A stretch of 64,000 bases of DNA, from assembly GCF_902712915.1 (NCBI RefSeq), contig NZ_CACTIA010000005.1, forward strand, positions 1,574,001 through 1,638,000, written 5' to 3'. Source of the stretch: Acidiphilium sp. C61 (lineage in GTDB: Bacteria; Pseudomonadota; Alphaproteobacteria; Acetobacterales; Acetobacteraceae). Below the pieces are notes generated by a model. It was not told the DNA's origin and searched no databases. It saw nothing but the letters and a program-made list of their open reading frames with translations. Below are positions 17,196-26,015 of the stretch, one piece after another. The translations under genes were made by a program, and so were the position numbers. Positions within the stretch are counted from its first letter, which is position 1; every line of letters starts with the position of its first letter.

Positions 17196-19265
17196 ATGAA
17201 ACGAGCCTTGGCAATGGCTTGTTCAGCGCTCTGCGCGCTGAGCATGACCATTCGGCCGGCACTTGCCGAGCAGGATGGACGCCTCGCCTTCAACCGTCCG
17301 GACGATGCCCACGCCTTCGTCGCCGGGCTGATGGACCGCGAGGCCTGGCACAATGGCGGCCAGGAACGCGGTCAGGAACAGGGTGAACGCGGCGAGCATC
17401 GCCATCACCGCTTCCACCTCACCCACGCGCAGCTCGTCCAGCTCGTGCGCAAGAAGATCAAGTATGTCTTCGTCCTGTATCAGGAGAACCGTTCGTTCGA
17501 CTCCTATTTCGGCACCTTCCCCGGCGCAGATGGGCTCTATTCGCAGCCGGCCGCGAAAACCCCCGGCTTCGTGCAGACGCTGGTCAACACCGATGGCAGT
17601 GCGACCACCATTTCGCCCTTCCGCATCGGACCCAAGCAATATGCGTGGGACACCGACGACATCGACCATTCGCACGCCCGCATCGCCGCCAAGATGGACG
17701 TCGTCGCCGGCAAGCCGCTGATGGACAAGTTCGCCGTCACCGAGGAGCTGAAATACTCGCCGACCGGCAATCCCTCGGTGAAGGCCAAGCAGTTCGGCGA
17801 ACTCGCGATGGCCTACGAGGATTGCGACACGGTGCCCTTCCTCTGGCGCTACGCCGCGCGCTTCGTGCTGTTCGACCATGTGTTCCAGAACATCACCGGC
17901 CCCTCGACGCCCGGCAACCTGTCGATCTTCGCAGCCCAGACCGGCCTGACCCAGTGGGCGCTGCACCCGAACCAGTCCTTCGCCTCCTTCGACCCGACGA
18001 CCGGGCCGACCGCGACCAACCCGCACGGCCTCAAGGTGACGGAATCCGGCGCCGGCGAGCCGGTGATGGATGACAACGATCCGTTCTGGGGCTCCCCGCT
18101 CGACCCGAACCAGAACGCCAACGTGCCGGTCAATCCGGGCGATTTCGGCGGCTCCGCCTTCACCTACGGCGTGCAGCTCAACCAGACCTACGCCTCGATC
18201 GCGATCAACACGATGGGCCGCAACGCCGCCGCGATCACCAGGCACGATACCGATGCCGCCGGCGACCTCGCCGACATCAACGACGACATCTCCTACCTCA
18301 CCCAGTCCGGCCACAAGCAGGTCAACTGGGGCTGGTACGAGGAAGGCTACGACCACGAGCCGACCGACCCGGCCAACCCGGTCGATGCCAACGGCACCCA
18401 CGCCTCCTACATCACCCACCACAACGGCCCGCAATATTTCGGCTACGTCGCCAACAACCCTGACGAGCGCGCCAACCTGCACGGGCTGGGCGACCTGTTC
18501 ACGGCGCTCAAGGGCGGCACCCTGCCGGCCTCGGGCGGCGTGTTCTACGTCAAGGGCGGCTTCCAGAACATCTTCGGCCTGACCCCGGTCAACCCGGTCG
18601 CCAAGGTGCAGGCCAACTTCCTCGGCGATGACGACCACCCCGCCTACTCGGATGCGCAGATCAGCGAGGCGATGGTGGCCAAGGCGGTGAACGCGATCGC
18701 CAGCAGCAAATACTGGAAGCACGCGGCGATCATCATCACCTGGGACGATTCCGAAGGCGATTACGACCATGTGCCGCCGCCGGTCATCGTCAACGGCCCG
18801 GACAAGCAGGTCTTCAAGTTCGGCCCCCGCGTGCCGATGATCCTGATCTCGCCCTATGCGAAGACGCACCAGGTCGATCACCAGGATGGCAGCCAGTCCT
18901 CGGTGGTGAAATTCGTCGACGAGGTGTTCGGCCTCACGCCGCTCGCCTTGCTGCCGGATGAGCTGAAAGGCCGCGCCGATGGCGAGAGCGAGTTCGGCGA
19001 GGCGAATATCGGCCCGTCCGACGCGCTGACCCCCTATGTCGGCGACCTGATGGGCGCCTTCGACCCGGCCCGCCTGACCGGCCGCGCGGAGCCGCTGCCG
19101 GCGGACTACGCGATGATCCCGAACAAGGTCATCATGTCGCTGCCGCATTACGGCGGCAATGGCTGCCAGGCCGACCACATCGTGCCGACCGACGTCGCCA
19201 AGGGCATCACCACCACGATCCCGGCCGACTTCAACCCGCTGCCGAGCACCAACCCGACTCCCTGA
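17196..19265 (+). CDS. Exported phospholipase C / acid phosphatase-type phosphoesterase
   Basis: A 689-residue secreted PF04185-family phosphoesterase. The start at 17196 has a good ribosome site and a signal peptide (MKRALAMACSALCALSM, cleavage near ALA|EQ). The family signature KYVFVLYQENRSFDSYFGTF lies near residue 90. Further metal/active-site regions are FDHVFQNITGPSTPGNLS, IIITWDDSEGDYDHVPPP and RVPMILISPYAKTHQVDH, which carry the conserved Glu/Asn, Asp and His ligands. The likely role is releasing phosphate from phospholipids or phosphomonoesters outside the inner membrane. Adjacent to T2SS and a likely cargo (inference). Confidence 0.87.
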   Translation: MKRALAMACSALCALSMTIRPALAEQDGRLAFNRPDDAHAFVAGLMDREAWHNGGQERGQEQGERGEHRHHRFHLTHAQLVQLVRKKIKYVFVLYQENRSFDSYFGTFPGADGLYSQPAAKTPGFVQTLVNTDGSATTISPFRIGPKQYAWDTDDIDHSHARIAAKMDVVAGKPLMDKFAVTEELKYSPTGNPSVKAKQFGELAMAYEDCDTVPFLWRYAARFVLFDHVFQNITGPSTPGNLSIFAAQTGLTQWALHPNQSFASFDPTTGPTATNPHGLKVTESGAGEPVMDDNDPFWGSPLDPNQNANVPVNPGDFGGSAFTYGVQLNQTYASIAINTMGRNAAAITRHDTDAAGDLADINDDISYLTQSGHKQVNWGWYEEGYDHEPTDPANPVDANGTHASYITHHNGPQYFGYVANNPDERANLHGLGDLFTALKGGTLPASGGVFYVKGGFQNIFGLTPVNPVAKVQANFLGDDDHPAYSDAQISEAMVAKAVNAIASSKYWKHAAIIITWDDSEGDYDHVPPPVIVNGPDKQVFKFGPRVPMILISPYAKTHQVDHQDGSQSSVVKFVDEVFGLTPLALLPDELKGRADGESEFGEANIGPSDALTPYVGDLMGAFDPARLTGRAEPLPADYAMIPNKVIMSLPHYGGNGCQADHIVPTDVAKGITTTIPADFNPLPSTNPTP

Positions 19266-19284
19266 TCTTTTCGGCGATCACCCG

Positions 19285-19315
19285 TCCCGGCGCATGCGAA
19301 TGCGCCGGGATTTTT
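19285..19315 (+). terminator. Rho-independent terminator of the phospholipase C-like gene
   Basis: A 10-bp perfect stem (TCCCGGCGCA / TGCGCCGGGA) with a 6-nt loop is followed by TTTTT, 20 nt after the stop codon. A textbook intrinsic terminator. Confidence 0.92.
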
Positions 19316-19344
19316 CATGCCCCCGCGCCCAGGCCTTTTGCCCC

Positions 19345-19437
19345 GACCAGATGATTCCATCTGATCGGATAAAGATGCTCTAATTATCAACAAGATAGAG
19401 CACGACATCCGATCCGGATGGATCGGAAAATGCTCTA
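19345..19437. repeat. R element copy 2 (left end truncated)
   Basis: The left hairpin lacks its outer AGAGCATCATCC end. The spacer is TAATTATCAACAAGA and the right hairpin is complete. The terminal CTA (19435-19437) is the TAG stop of the minus-strand RND pump gene. Confidence 0.88.
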
Positions 19438-22400
19438 ATCCAGCCCGTCATCCCGGCGCGGGCGGAACCGCGCGAGGCGCGGCGCCAGCACCGGCAGCAC
19501 GAACAGCGACAGCAGCGTCGCCGTCAGCAACCCGCCCAGGATCACGATCGCCATCGGCCCCTCGATCGCATCGCCCGGCGAGCCGGAGGCGATGGCCAGC
19601 GGCAGCAGCCCGAGCGCGGTGACTATGGCGGTGATCACGATCGCCGGCAGCCGGTCCGCCGCCGCCAGCCGCGCCGTCGCCGCCGACCACGGCAGCCCCT
19701 CCTCGGTCGCCAGCCGGCGCATGTGGATCAGCAGCAGCAGCCCGTTGCGCAAGGTCAGGCCGAACAGCGTCGCCAGCCCGACCATCGCGCCGAGGCCGAG
19801 ATGCCCGCGCAGGAAAATCCACACCGTCGCCACCCCGCCGGCAAACGCCACCGGCAGGATGCCCACCACCAGCGCCACCGCCCGCGCATCGCGCAGCGCC
19901 AGCGCGATCAGCGCGAGAATGACCGCGAGCGCGATCCCCGCATCGGCGACCAGCGCCCGCCGCGCCGCCCCCCCGGCCACCGCCGTCCCGCCATAGTCCA
20001 CATAAACGCCGGCGCCGAGCTTCACCTGTGCGAGATCCCGGCGCAGCGCCGCGATCACCGCGGCGGCGCTGCCATGCCGCGTCTGCACCGCAACCACCTG
20101 CACCCGCCGCCCCTCCTGGTGCAGGATCTGCGCCGGCGAGCGCGTCTGGCGGATCGTCGCGATCAACCGCAACGGCACCAGCGTTCCGCCCGCCGCCGCC
20201 ACCGGCAGGTTCCCCACCGAGGCCGGCAGCCGGCGCAGCGCGCGCGGCAGCGTCACCACCACCGGCTGGACCAGCGTGCCGCGATAGACATGGCCGACGA
20301 TCTGCCCGGCATAAGCCAGCCGCAGCGCCTCCAGCGCCGCCCGCGCGCTGACGCCGAAGCGCAGCATCGCCGCGCGGTCGAGCGTGACGGCAAGGGTCGG
20401 CTCGGCCGCGCTCGCCGCCGGCGCCGCGGCGATGACGCCGGGCAGCTTCCGCGCCAGCGTGGCGATCCGCCGCGCCGCCGCGTCGATCCGGGCGAGATCA
20501 GGCCCGAACACCGCCACCGTCACCGGCGCGGTATCGCCGGACACGCTCTCCTCGATCCGCTCGGAAAGGAACGTCCGGCTCCACCACGACAGGCCGTCGA
20601 TCCCGCGCACCGCATCGAGAATCCGCCCCGCCGAGCGCGCCGCGTGGCGGTTGCCTCGCCGGCTCAGCGTGATGTCGATCTCGGCCTTGTTCACCCCGGC
20701 ATGGCCGTTGCTCATCGAGGCGCGGCCGATATGCATCACCGCGTTGGCCACCTCGGGCAGGCGGTCGATCGTGCCGACCACCTGCCTGCCGATCGCCAGC
20801 ATCGCATCGACCGACATGCCGGGGGCGGCGAGGTAATGCACGATCACGTCGTTCTCGCGAAACCGCGGCAGGAACCGCGCCTGGAGCAGCGGCACGCTCG
20901 CCGCCGCGGCGATCACCGCCGCCAGCGCCAGCGCCGCCGCCAGCCCGCCGGCACGCTCCAGCCTGGCCAGCGCCCGCTGGTAGGCGGGTTGCAGCAGCAC
21001 GATCGGCGGGGTCCGCACCGCCCGGCCGTCACCGCCGCCAAGCAGCAGCGCCGCCAGCGCCGGTGTCACCACCAGCGCCACCGCGAGCGAGGCGGCGATC
21101 GCCGCGATATAGGCGATGCCGAGCGGCGCGAAGAGCCGGCCGGCGACGCCGCCGAGCATGATCACCGGGGTGAAGGCGGCGATCACCGCCGCACTGGCAA
21201 AGACGATCGCACTGCGCACCTCCAGCGAGGCGCGCAGGATCACCCGCAACCGTGGCTCCGGCGCCGTCCGCGCCCGGTTCTCCCGCAGCCGCCGGGTGAT
21301 GTTCTCGACATCGACCACCGCATCGTCCACCAGTTCGCCGAGCGCGATCGCCAGCCCCGCCAGCGCCATGGTGTTGAGCGTGATGCCGAGCGCCGTGATC
21401 ACCCCCACCGCCGCCAGCAGCGAGACCGGAATGGCGATGAACGAGATCAGCGCCGCCCGCCAGTCGCGCAGGGCGGCGAGCAGCACCAGCAGGATCAGCC
21501 CCGCGCCGATCAGCAGCACATGGCCGAGATCGAGCAGGGCAATGCGGATGAATGCCGCCGGGGTGAAGGCGCGCGGATCGACGCCGACCCCCTGCGCCAC
21601 CAGCCCCGGCGTGAGCCGTGCCACCACCTGCCCCGCCTCGTTGGCGACCTTGAGCGTGTTGGCGCCATAGAGCGAGGAGACCAGCAGCAGCAGCCCCGGC
21701 CGGTCATGGATCAGCGCCGCCCCGAAGCGCGGCGGCGCGCCCACCCGCACCCGGGCGACATCGCCGATGCTCACCGGCAGGCCGCCCCGCGTCCCGAGCC
21801 AGCTCTGCGCCAGCGCCGCCGCGTCGCGCGCCTGCCCCTCCGGCGCCAGCACGAGGCGCTGCGCCCCGGTATCGATGAACCCGGCGCCGATCACCGCACT
21901 CGCCGCATGCGCCGCCCGCGCCACGTCGGCGGCGGTGAAGCCGGTCGCCAGCAGCCGCCCCGGCCGCAGTGCGATGTCGAATTGCGGCGGCCGGGCGCCA
22001 AAAATCACGATCGTCGCCACCCCCGGCACCGCCAGCAGCGCCGGGCGCAGCTCGGTCTCGGCGATCGCCGTCAGCCGTTCGAGCGACATGCCGGCCCGCG
22101 GATACAGCCCGATCTCCAGCGCCGTCCCGGTCGAGGACTGCATCGGCGCGAGCCGCGGCACGATCCCGGCCGGCAGGGTTCCGCCCAGCTCGGCGAGCCG
22201 CCCGGCAACGCGCTGGCGGTCGGCATAGGGATCGGTGCCGCCGTGAAACACCAGATGCACCACCGAGAGCCCGGCCTCCGAGGTCGAGCGCATCCGCGCC
22301 AGCCCCGGCAGGCCGGTCAGCCGCCGCTCCAGCCGGTCGGTCACCAGCTGCTCGGTCTGCAACGCGCTGAACCCCGGCGTCGCCGATTCGATCAGCACGG

Positions 22401-22536
22401 TCGGCGCGGTGAATTCGGGAAACACGTCATACCGCGCCCCCGGCAGCCGGGCGATCTGGATCGCGGCAAGCCCCGCGACGACAAGGACGACGACGAGGCG
22501 ATAACGCAGCGCGATGCGGACAATGGCGGGAAGCAT
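19435..22536 (-). CDS. RND efflux pump permease (CusA/CzcA-like)
   Basis: A 1033-residue proton-driven inner-membrane pump. It shows the RND layout: a first helix (YRLVVVLVVAGLAAIQIARL), then YDVFPEFTAPTVLIE, a large periplasmic loop, a helix cluster containing GELVDDAVVDVENITRRLRE (the TM4 acidic relay), a second periplasmic loop, and a terminal cluster with MVGLATLFGLTLRNGLLLL. The YDVFPEF and LTGLPGLARMRS segments resemble heavy-metal-type (HME) pumps, but TM4 has two adjacent Asp residues as in HAE pumps. Substrate class is therefore not assigned. It is the last gene of an operon with the adaptor and TolC-like genes; its TAG stop belongs to R copy 2. Confidence 0.9.
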   Translation of the reverse strand: MLPAIVRIALRYRLVVVLVVAGLAAIQIARLPGARYDVFPEFTAPTVLIESATPGFSALQTEQLVTDRLERRLTGLPGLARMRSTSEAGLSVVHLVFHGGTDPYADRQRVAGRLAELGGTLPAGIVPRLAPMQSSTGTALEIGLYPRAGMSLERLTAIAETELRPALLAVPGVATIVIFGARPPQFDIALRPGRLLATGFTAADVARAAHAASAVIGAGFIDTGAQRLVLAPEGQARDAAALAQSWLGTRGGLPVSIGDVARVRVGAPPRFGAALIHDRPGLLLLVSSLYGANTLKVANEAGQVVARLTPGLVAQGVGVDPRAFTPAAFIRIALLDLGHVLLIGAGLILLVLLAALRDWRAALISFIAIPVSLLAAVGVITALGITLNTMALAGLAIALGELVDDAVVDVENITRRLRENRARTAPEPRLRVILRASLEVRSAIVFASAAVIAAFTPVIMLGGVAGRLFAPLGIAYIAAIAASLAVALVVTPALAALLLGGGDGRAVRTPPIVLLQPAYQRALARLERAGGLAAALALAAVIAAAASVPLLQARFLPRFRENDVIVHYLAAPGMSVDAMLAIGRQVVGTIDRLPEVANAVMHIGRASMSNGHAGVNKAEIDITLSRRGNRHAARSAGRILDAVRGIDGLSWWSRTFLSERIEESVSGDTAPVTVAVFGPDLARIDAAARRIATLARKLPGVIAAAPAASAAEPTLAVTLDRAAMLRFGVSARAALEALRLAYAGQIVGHVYRGTLVQPVVVTLPRALRRLPASVGNLPVAAAGGTLVPLRLIATIRQTRSPAQILHQEGRRVQVVAVQTRHGSAAAVIAALRRDLAQVKLGAGVYVDYGGTAVAGGAARRALVADAGIALAVILALIALALRDARAVALVVGILPVAFAGGVATVWIFLRGHLGLGAMVGLATLFGLTLRNGLLLLIHMRRLATEEGLPWSAATARLAAADRLPAIVITAIVTALGLLPLAIASGSPGDAIEGPMAIVILGGLLTATLLSLFVLPVLAPRLARFRPRRDDGLD

Positions 22537-22546
22537 GGGCGCGGCC

Positions 22547-23524
22547 TCAGTCCCCGTCGCCGTCGCCGCCGCCGGCCAGCATCGAATTCAGCAGCCCGGC
22601 GCCGCGAACGACGATCGCCGGCGCGCGCGGCAGCGCCGCCGCCGGCACGAATTGCGTTTGACCCGCGCCGGATGGCGCAGAGGAACCCGCGCCAACTGGC
22701 GCAGACGGATCAACGCCGGATGGCGCCAGCAGCCCTCCGCCGCCCAGCGCGACCGCGGCGAAGCGCCCCGGCGCCGTCCGCACGAACACGAAGGCCCGGC
22801 CCCGATGCCAGACCAGCGCGGCCACCGGCACGTCATATCCCGCGATCCGCCGCCCCGCCGGCAGCGACACATCGAGCGGCGCGCCCACCGGCAGCGGCGG
22901 GCCGGTGAACAGCAGCGCCTGGCCGAGCAGCCCCGGCGGCTGAACCCCGGCCGGGCCGATGTCCCGCAGCGCCGCCGCCGTCCCGTCGGGGAGCCGCGCC
23001 GTGGCCCGGGCAGGCGCCGGCTTCAGCGCGGCGCCCGCCTGCACCACCAGCACCAGCGCGCCGCCGCCGGCAAGGGCGCGGAACGCCGGCCCATCCTGCG
23101 CGATCGCCCGGCCGAGCGGCGCGCCGAACCGCGCGATCGCCTCCGCCCGCAAGGCGGCGAGCCTGGCGGCGCTGCTGGCCGCCGCCGCTTCGGCCTGTTC
23201 GAGACTGGCCTGCGACACATTGCCCGCCGCGCGATAGAGCTGGCGGGTCCGATCGAGGGTGGCGGCGTCCAGCTTCGCCGCCGCGGCGGCGGCCACGATC
23301 CGGCCGCGCAGCGCGAGCGCCGGGGCCGGGTCGAGCACCCGCCCCTCGGCGTGGCGCTGCGGCGCCTCGGTGCGCAGGGTCGGCGTCACCGTGGCGATCA
23401 GCCCGCTCGCCAGCGTCGCCTTGTCGAGCGTCAGATCCGCCGCCCGCGCGCGAACGCCTGCCAGCGGCAACAGCAGCAGCGCCGCCACTGCCGCCACCGC
23501 CGCGCGATATCGTCCCTGCCTCAT
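22547..23524 (-). CDS. Short, divergent RND periplasmic adaptor-like protein
   Basis: A 325-residue protein with a signal peptide (MRQGRYRAAVAAVAALLLLP, cleavage near ARA|ADL). It has the order expected of a membrane-fusion protein: an Ala-rich helical hairpin (about residues 70-130, ending [20 protein letters not shown]), then a beta-rich part with PVGAPLDVSLPAGRRIAGYDVPVAALVW, the typical barrel-to-membrane-proximal stretch. The canonical N-terminal lipoyl half is hard to recognise, and a low-complexity PSGVDPSAPVGAGSSAPSGAG-like insert lies near the C-terminus. Function rests largely on position between TolC-like and RND genes. Its ATG overlaps the TGA of the upstream gene. Confidence 0.7.
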   Translation of the reverse strand: MRQGRYRAAVAAVAALLLLPLAGVRARAADLTLDKATLASGLIATVTPTLRTEAPQRHAEGRVLDPAPALALRGRIVAAAAAAKLDAATLDRTRQLYRAAGNVSQASLEQAEAAAASSAARLAALRAEAIARFGAPLGRAIAQDGPAFRALAGGGALVLVVQAGAALKPAPARATARLPDGTAAALRDIGPAGVQPPGLLGQALLFTGPPLPVGAPLDVSLPAGRRIAGYDVPVAALVWHRGRAFVFVRTAPGRFAAVALGGGGLLAPSGVDPSAPVGAGSSAPSGAGQTQFVPAAALPRAPAIVVRGAGLLNSMLAGGGDGDGD

Positions 23525-24918
23525 GCGGGCGTCTCCCTGAAAACCGGTATCTCCAGCGCATCGGCGAGGCCCGAGAGCGCCCGCAGCATTTCGGCCTCGG
23601 CGGCAAGGCGCCGGGAGCGCGCGAGCAGCGCGCCGCGCCGCGCCTCCAGCAGCCGCAGCCGCCCGGTGGCGCCGAGCCGATAGGCCGCCGCCGCCTGCGC
23701 GTCCTGCCGCCCGGCCACCACCTCCAGCCGCCGCGCCGCGCGCAGCACCCCGCGGCTGCCCCGCCACGCCGCGGCGGCGACATCGATCCGCGCCAGCGCC
23801 CGCGCCTGCACCCGCTCGAAGCCGGCGGCGGCCACGCGGCGCCGCGCCCGCGCCACCGCGATCTGCCCCTGGTGCTGGTTGAGCACCGGCAGCGGCAGCG
23901 ACAGCGAGAGCACGAACTTGTTGTCCCCCTGGTCGTATTCATAGCCGGGCCCGATCCGCAACCCGGGGAACTGGCTGTCCACCGCCTGGCGCAGCGCCGC
24001 ATCGGCGGCGCGATAGCGGGCGAGGGCGGCCTCGATATCGGGCCGCGCGACCAGCGCGCGACGCACCAGCGCCGGCAGGTCGCGCGGGGGTATCGGATGG
24101 GCGAAGGCGGCGAACGACAGAGGCGCATGGCGCAGCGCCGCCACCGGCATGCCGATCGCCGCGGCAAGGCGGGCGCGGTCGTCATCGCGCCGCCGCCGGG
24201 CCTCGGCCACGGCCAGCCGCGCCCGGTCCGCCGCCTGCTCGGCGCTCGCCAGCGCGCTCGCCGCCAGCATCCCCGCCGCCGCCCGCCCGGCGATCGTCGT
24301 CTCGATTTCCGCAGCCGTACCCGCCAGACGCCGGCTGAGCCGCAGGGCGCGGCGGTCGATGAACAGGGCGAGCAGTGCCGCGCGCACCGCGCCGCGCTCC
24401 TGCCAGGCGGCTTGGGCGACCATGTCCCGCGCGGCGGCGACGCGCGCATCGGCGGCGGCGATCCCGGCCTGCCGGGCGCCGAAATTCGCCAGCAAGAAGC
24501 TGATCTCCGGCCCGATCCGGATCGGCGAGGGATTGGCCTGCGTCGCGTTGAAGGTCGGCGACAGCGACAGGGTGGGGTTCGGCACCTGCCGCGCCAGCAC
24601 CGCACCCGCCGCGGCCGCGCCGGCCTCGGCGGTGGCGAGCTTCAGCCCCGGCCGCTCATAGACCGCGACCAGCGTCAGCGCCCGCAGCCCGAACCCGCGA
24701 TCCGGCGCCACGCCCATGGCGCGGAGAAAGCGCGCCAGCCCCGGCTGGTCCAGCCGCCGCGCGGTCAGCGCCGCCGCCGTCGCCGCCGGGTCGATCGGCG
24801 CCGGGCGATACCGCGCGCAACCGGCCAGCGCGAGCAGCAGCGCCGCACCGGCAAGCCCGCGCCACCGCCCGCCACCCGCACAACCGCCAGCCGGGCGCGA
24901 AACCGCCCCGGCCCTCAC
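23521..24918 (-). CDS. TolC-family outer membrane efflux lipoprotein
   Basis: A 465-residue outer-membrane channel. I choose a GTG start at 24918 that overlaps the TGA of the upstream gene as GTGA. It leads into a lipoprotein signal with lipobox LALAG|C34. The body shows OEP-family features: repeated long helical segments (RQAGIAAADARVAAARDMVA, ALASAEQAADRARLAVAEAR), PNPTLSLSPTFN and IGPGYEYDQGDNKFVLSLSL. It supplies the exit duct for the downstream adaptor and RND pump. No ATG fits better. Longer frames would run through the upstream dehydratase gene. Confidence 0.86.
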   Translation of the reverse strand: MRAGAVSRPAGGCAGGGRWRGLAGAALLLALAGCARYRPAPIDPAATAAALTARRLDQPGLARFLRAMGVAPDRGFGLRALTLVAVYERPGLKLATAEAGAAAAGAVLARQVPNPTLSLSPTFNATQANPSPIRIGPEISFLLANFGARQAGIAAADARVAAARDMVAQAAWQERGAVRAALLALFIDRRALRLSRRLAGTAAEIETTIAGRAAAGMLAASALASAEQAADRARLAVAEARRRRDDDRARLAAAIGMPVAALRHAPLSFAAFAHPIPPRDLPALVRRALVARPDIEAALARYRAADAALRQAVDSQFPGLRIGPGYEYDQGDNKFVLSLSLPLPVLNQHQGQIAVARARRRVAAAGFERVQARALARIDVAAAAWRGSRGVLRAARRLEVVAGRQDAQAAAAYRLGATGRLRLLEARRGALLARSRRLAAEAEMLRALSGLADALEIPVFRETPA

Positions 24919-25844
24919 CCCCAACGCAACACCAGCGGATCGAGCCGGCGGGCGATCTCCAGCAGCCCCGCATGCGTCGCCGGGTGCAGCGGTGCGAGCG
25001 GATGGCGCACCGCCTCGCTGCGGATCACCCCGCCCTCGCGCATCAGCGCCTTCGCGGCGATCAGCCCGCACTGGCGGTTTTCATAGTTGATCAGCGGCAG
25101 GATGCGCTCGTAGCCGGCCACCGCCTCGTCGCGCCGTCCGGCGAGATGGGCGTGGACGATCGGGCCGATCAGGTCGGGATAGCCGCCGCCGGTCATCGCC
25201 CCGGTGGCCCCCGCGTCGAGATCGGCGAGCAGGGTGATCGCCTCCTCGCCATCCCACGGCCCCTCGATCGCGCCACCGCCCAGCTCGATCAGCCGGCGCA
25301 GCTTCGCCGCCGCCTGCGGCGTCTCGATCTTGAAATAGGCGACCTGCGCGATCTCGCGCGCCATCTCGGCGAGCAGCTCGGCCGGCAGTGGCGTGCCCGC
25401 CACCGGCGCGTCCTGGATCATCACCGGAATCCGGATCGCATCCGACAGGCGCTGGAAGAAATCCCACAGCCCGGCGGCGCCGACGCGGATCGTCGCGCCG
25501 TGATAGGGCGGCATCACCATCACCATCGCCGCCCCCATCGCCTCGGCGCGGCGGCTGCGCTCGATGCAGAGATCGGTGCTGAAATGGCTCGTCGTCACGA
25601 TCACCGGCACCCGCCCGGCGACATGTTCGAGCATCCGCCGCATCAGGATCTCGCGCTCCTCGTCGGCCAGCACGAACTGCTCGGAGAAATTGGCGAGCAG
25701 GCACAGCCCGTCCGACCCGGCATCGATCATGAAATCGACCGCGCGGCACTGGCCCTCGAGGTCGAGCCGGCCGGCGGCGTCGAAAATCGTCGGCACCACG
25801 GGAAAGACGCCCCGGTGGCGCGTCCTGGTCTGCAACTCGGTCAT
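24915..25844 (-). CDS. L-2-keto-3-deoxyarabonate dehydratase (DHDPS superfamily)
   Basis: A 309-residue class-I aldolase-fold enzyme. The start at 25844 has AGGA spaced suitably; an ATG two codons upstream overlaps that site. Visible features are RGVFPVVPTIFDAAGRLDLE, GLCLLANFSEQF, VIVTTSHFSTDL, MPPYHGATIRVG and the Schiff-base lysine K172 in YFKIETP, followed by EGPWDGEEAITLLADL. From memory these match Azospirillum L-KDA dehydratase (EC 4.2.1.43, non-phosphorylating L-arabinose pathway) closely, better than DapA. The product would be 2-oxoglutarate semialdehyde. No other arabinose genes are adjacent. It is followed by efflux genes with a 4-nt overlap, an odd partnership. Confidence 0.78.
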   Translation of the reverse strand: MTELQTRTRHRGVFPVVPTIFDAAGRLDLEGQCRAVDFMIDAGSDGLCLLANFSEQFVLADEEREILMRRMLEHVAGRVPVIVTTSHFSTDLCIERSRRAEAMGAAMVMVMPPYHGATIRVGAAGLWDFFQRLSDAIRIPVMIQDAPVAGTPLPAELLAEMAREIAQVAYFKIETPQAAAKLRRLIELGGGAIEGPWDGEEAITLLADLDAGATGAMTGGGYPDLIGPIVHAHLAGRRDEAVAGYERILPLINYENRQCGLIAAKALMREGGVIRSEAVRHPLAPLHPATHAGLLEIARRLDPLVLRWG

Positions 25845-26015
25845 GGTCATTCCTGCGGCAGTCGTGCGGGTGAAGATTTGGCGCGTGAAGGTTGGGGCGA
25901 AAAGATTGCCGCAGCTTCCCCCTGCGTGCGGAAATGTCAATCGGCGGCGGCCTTTCCCGTTGCGATACCGTGCCGAACGCTTGCATTCCGCCCCCGCCCG
26001 GCCCACAACCCCGGC

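Noticed and set aside
25845..26015. Longer N-terminus for the L-KDA dehydratase (start at 26006)
   Set aside because: The extra 54 residues are not family-like and a ribosome site precedes the start at 25844. The gap is a divergent promoter region with uppS-like gene.
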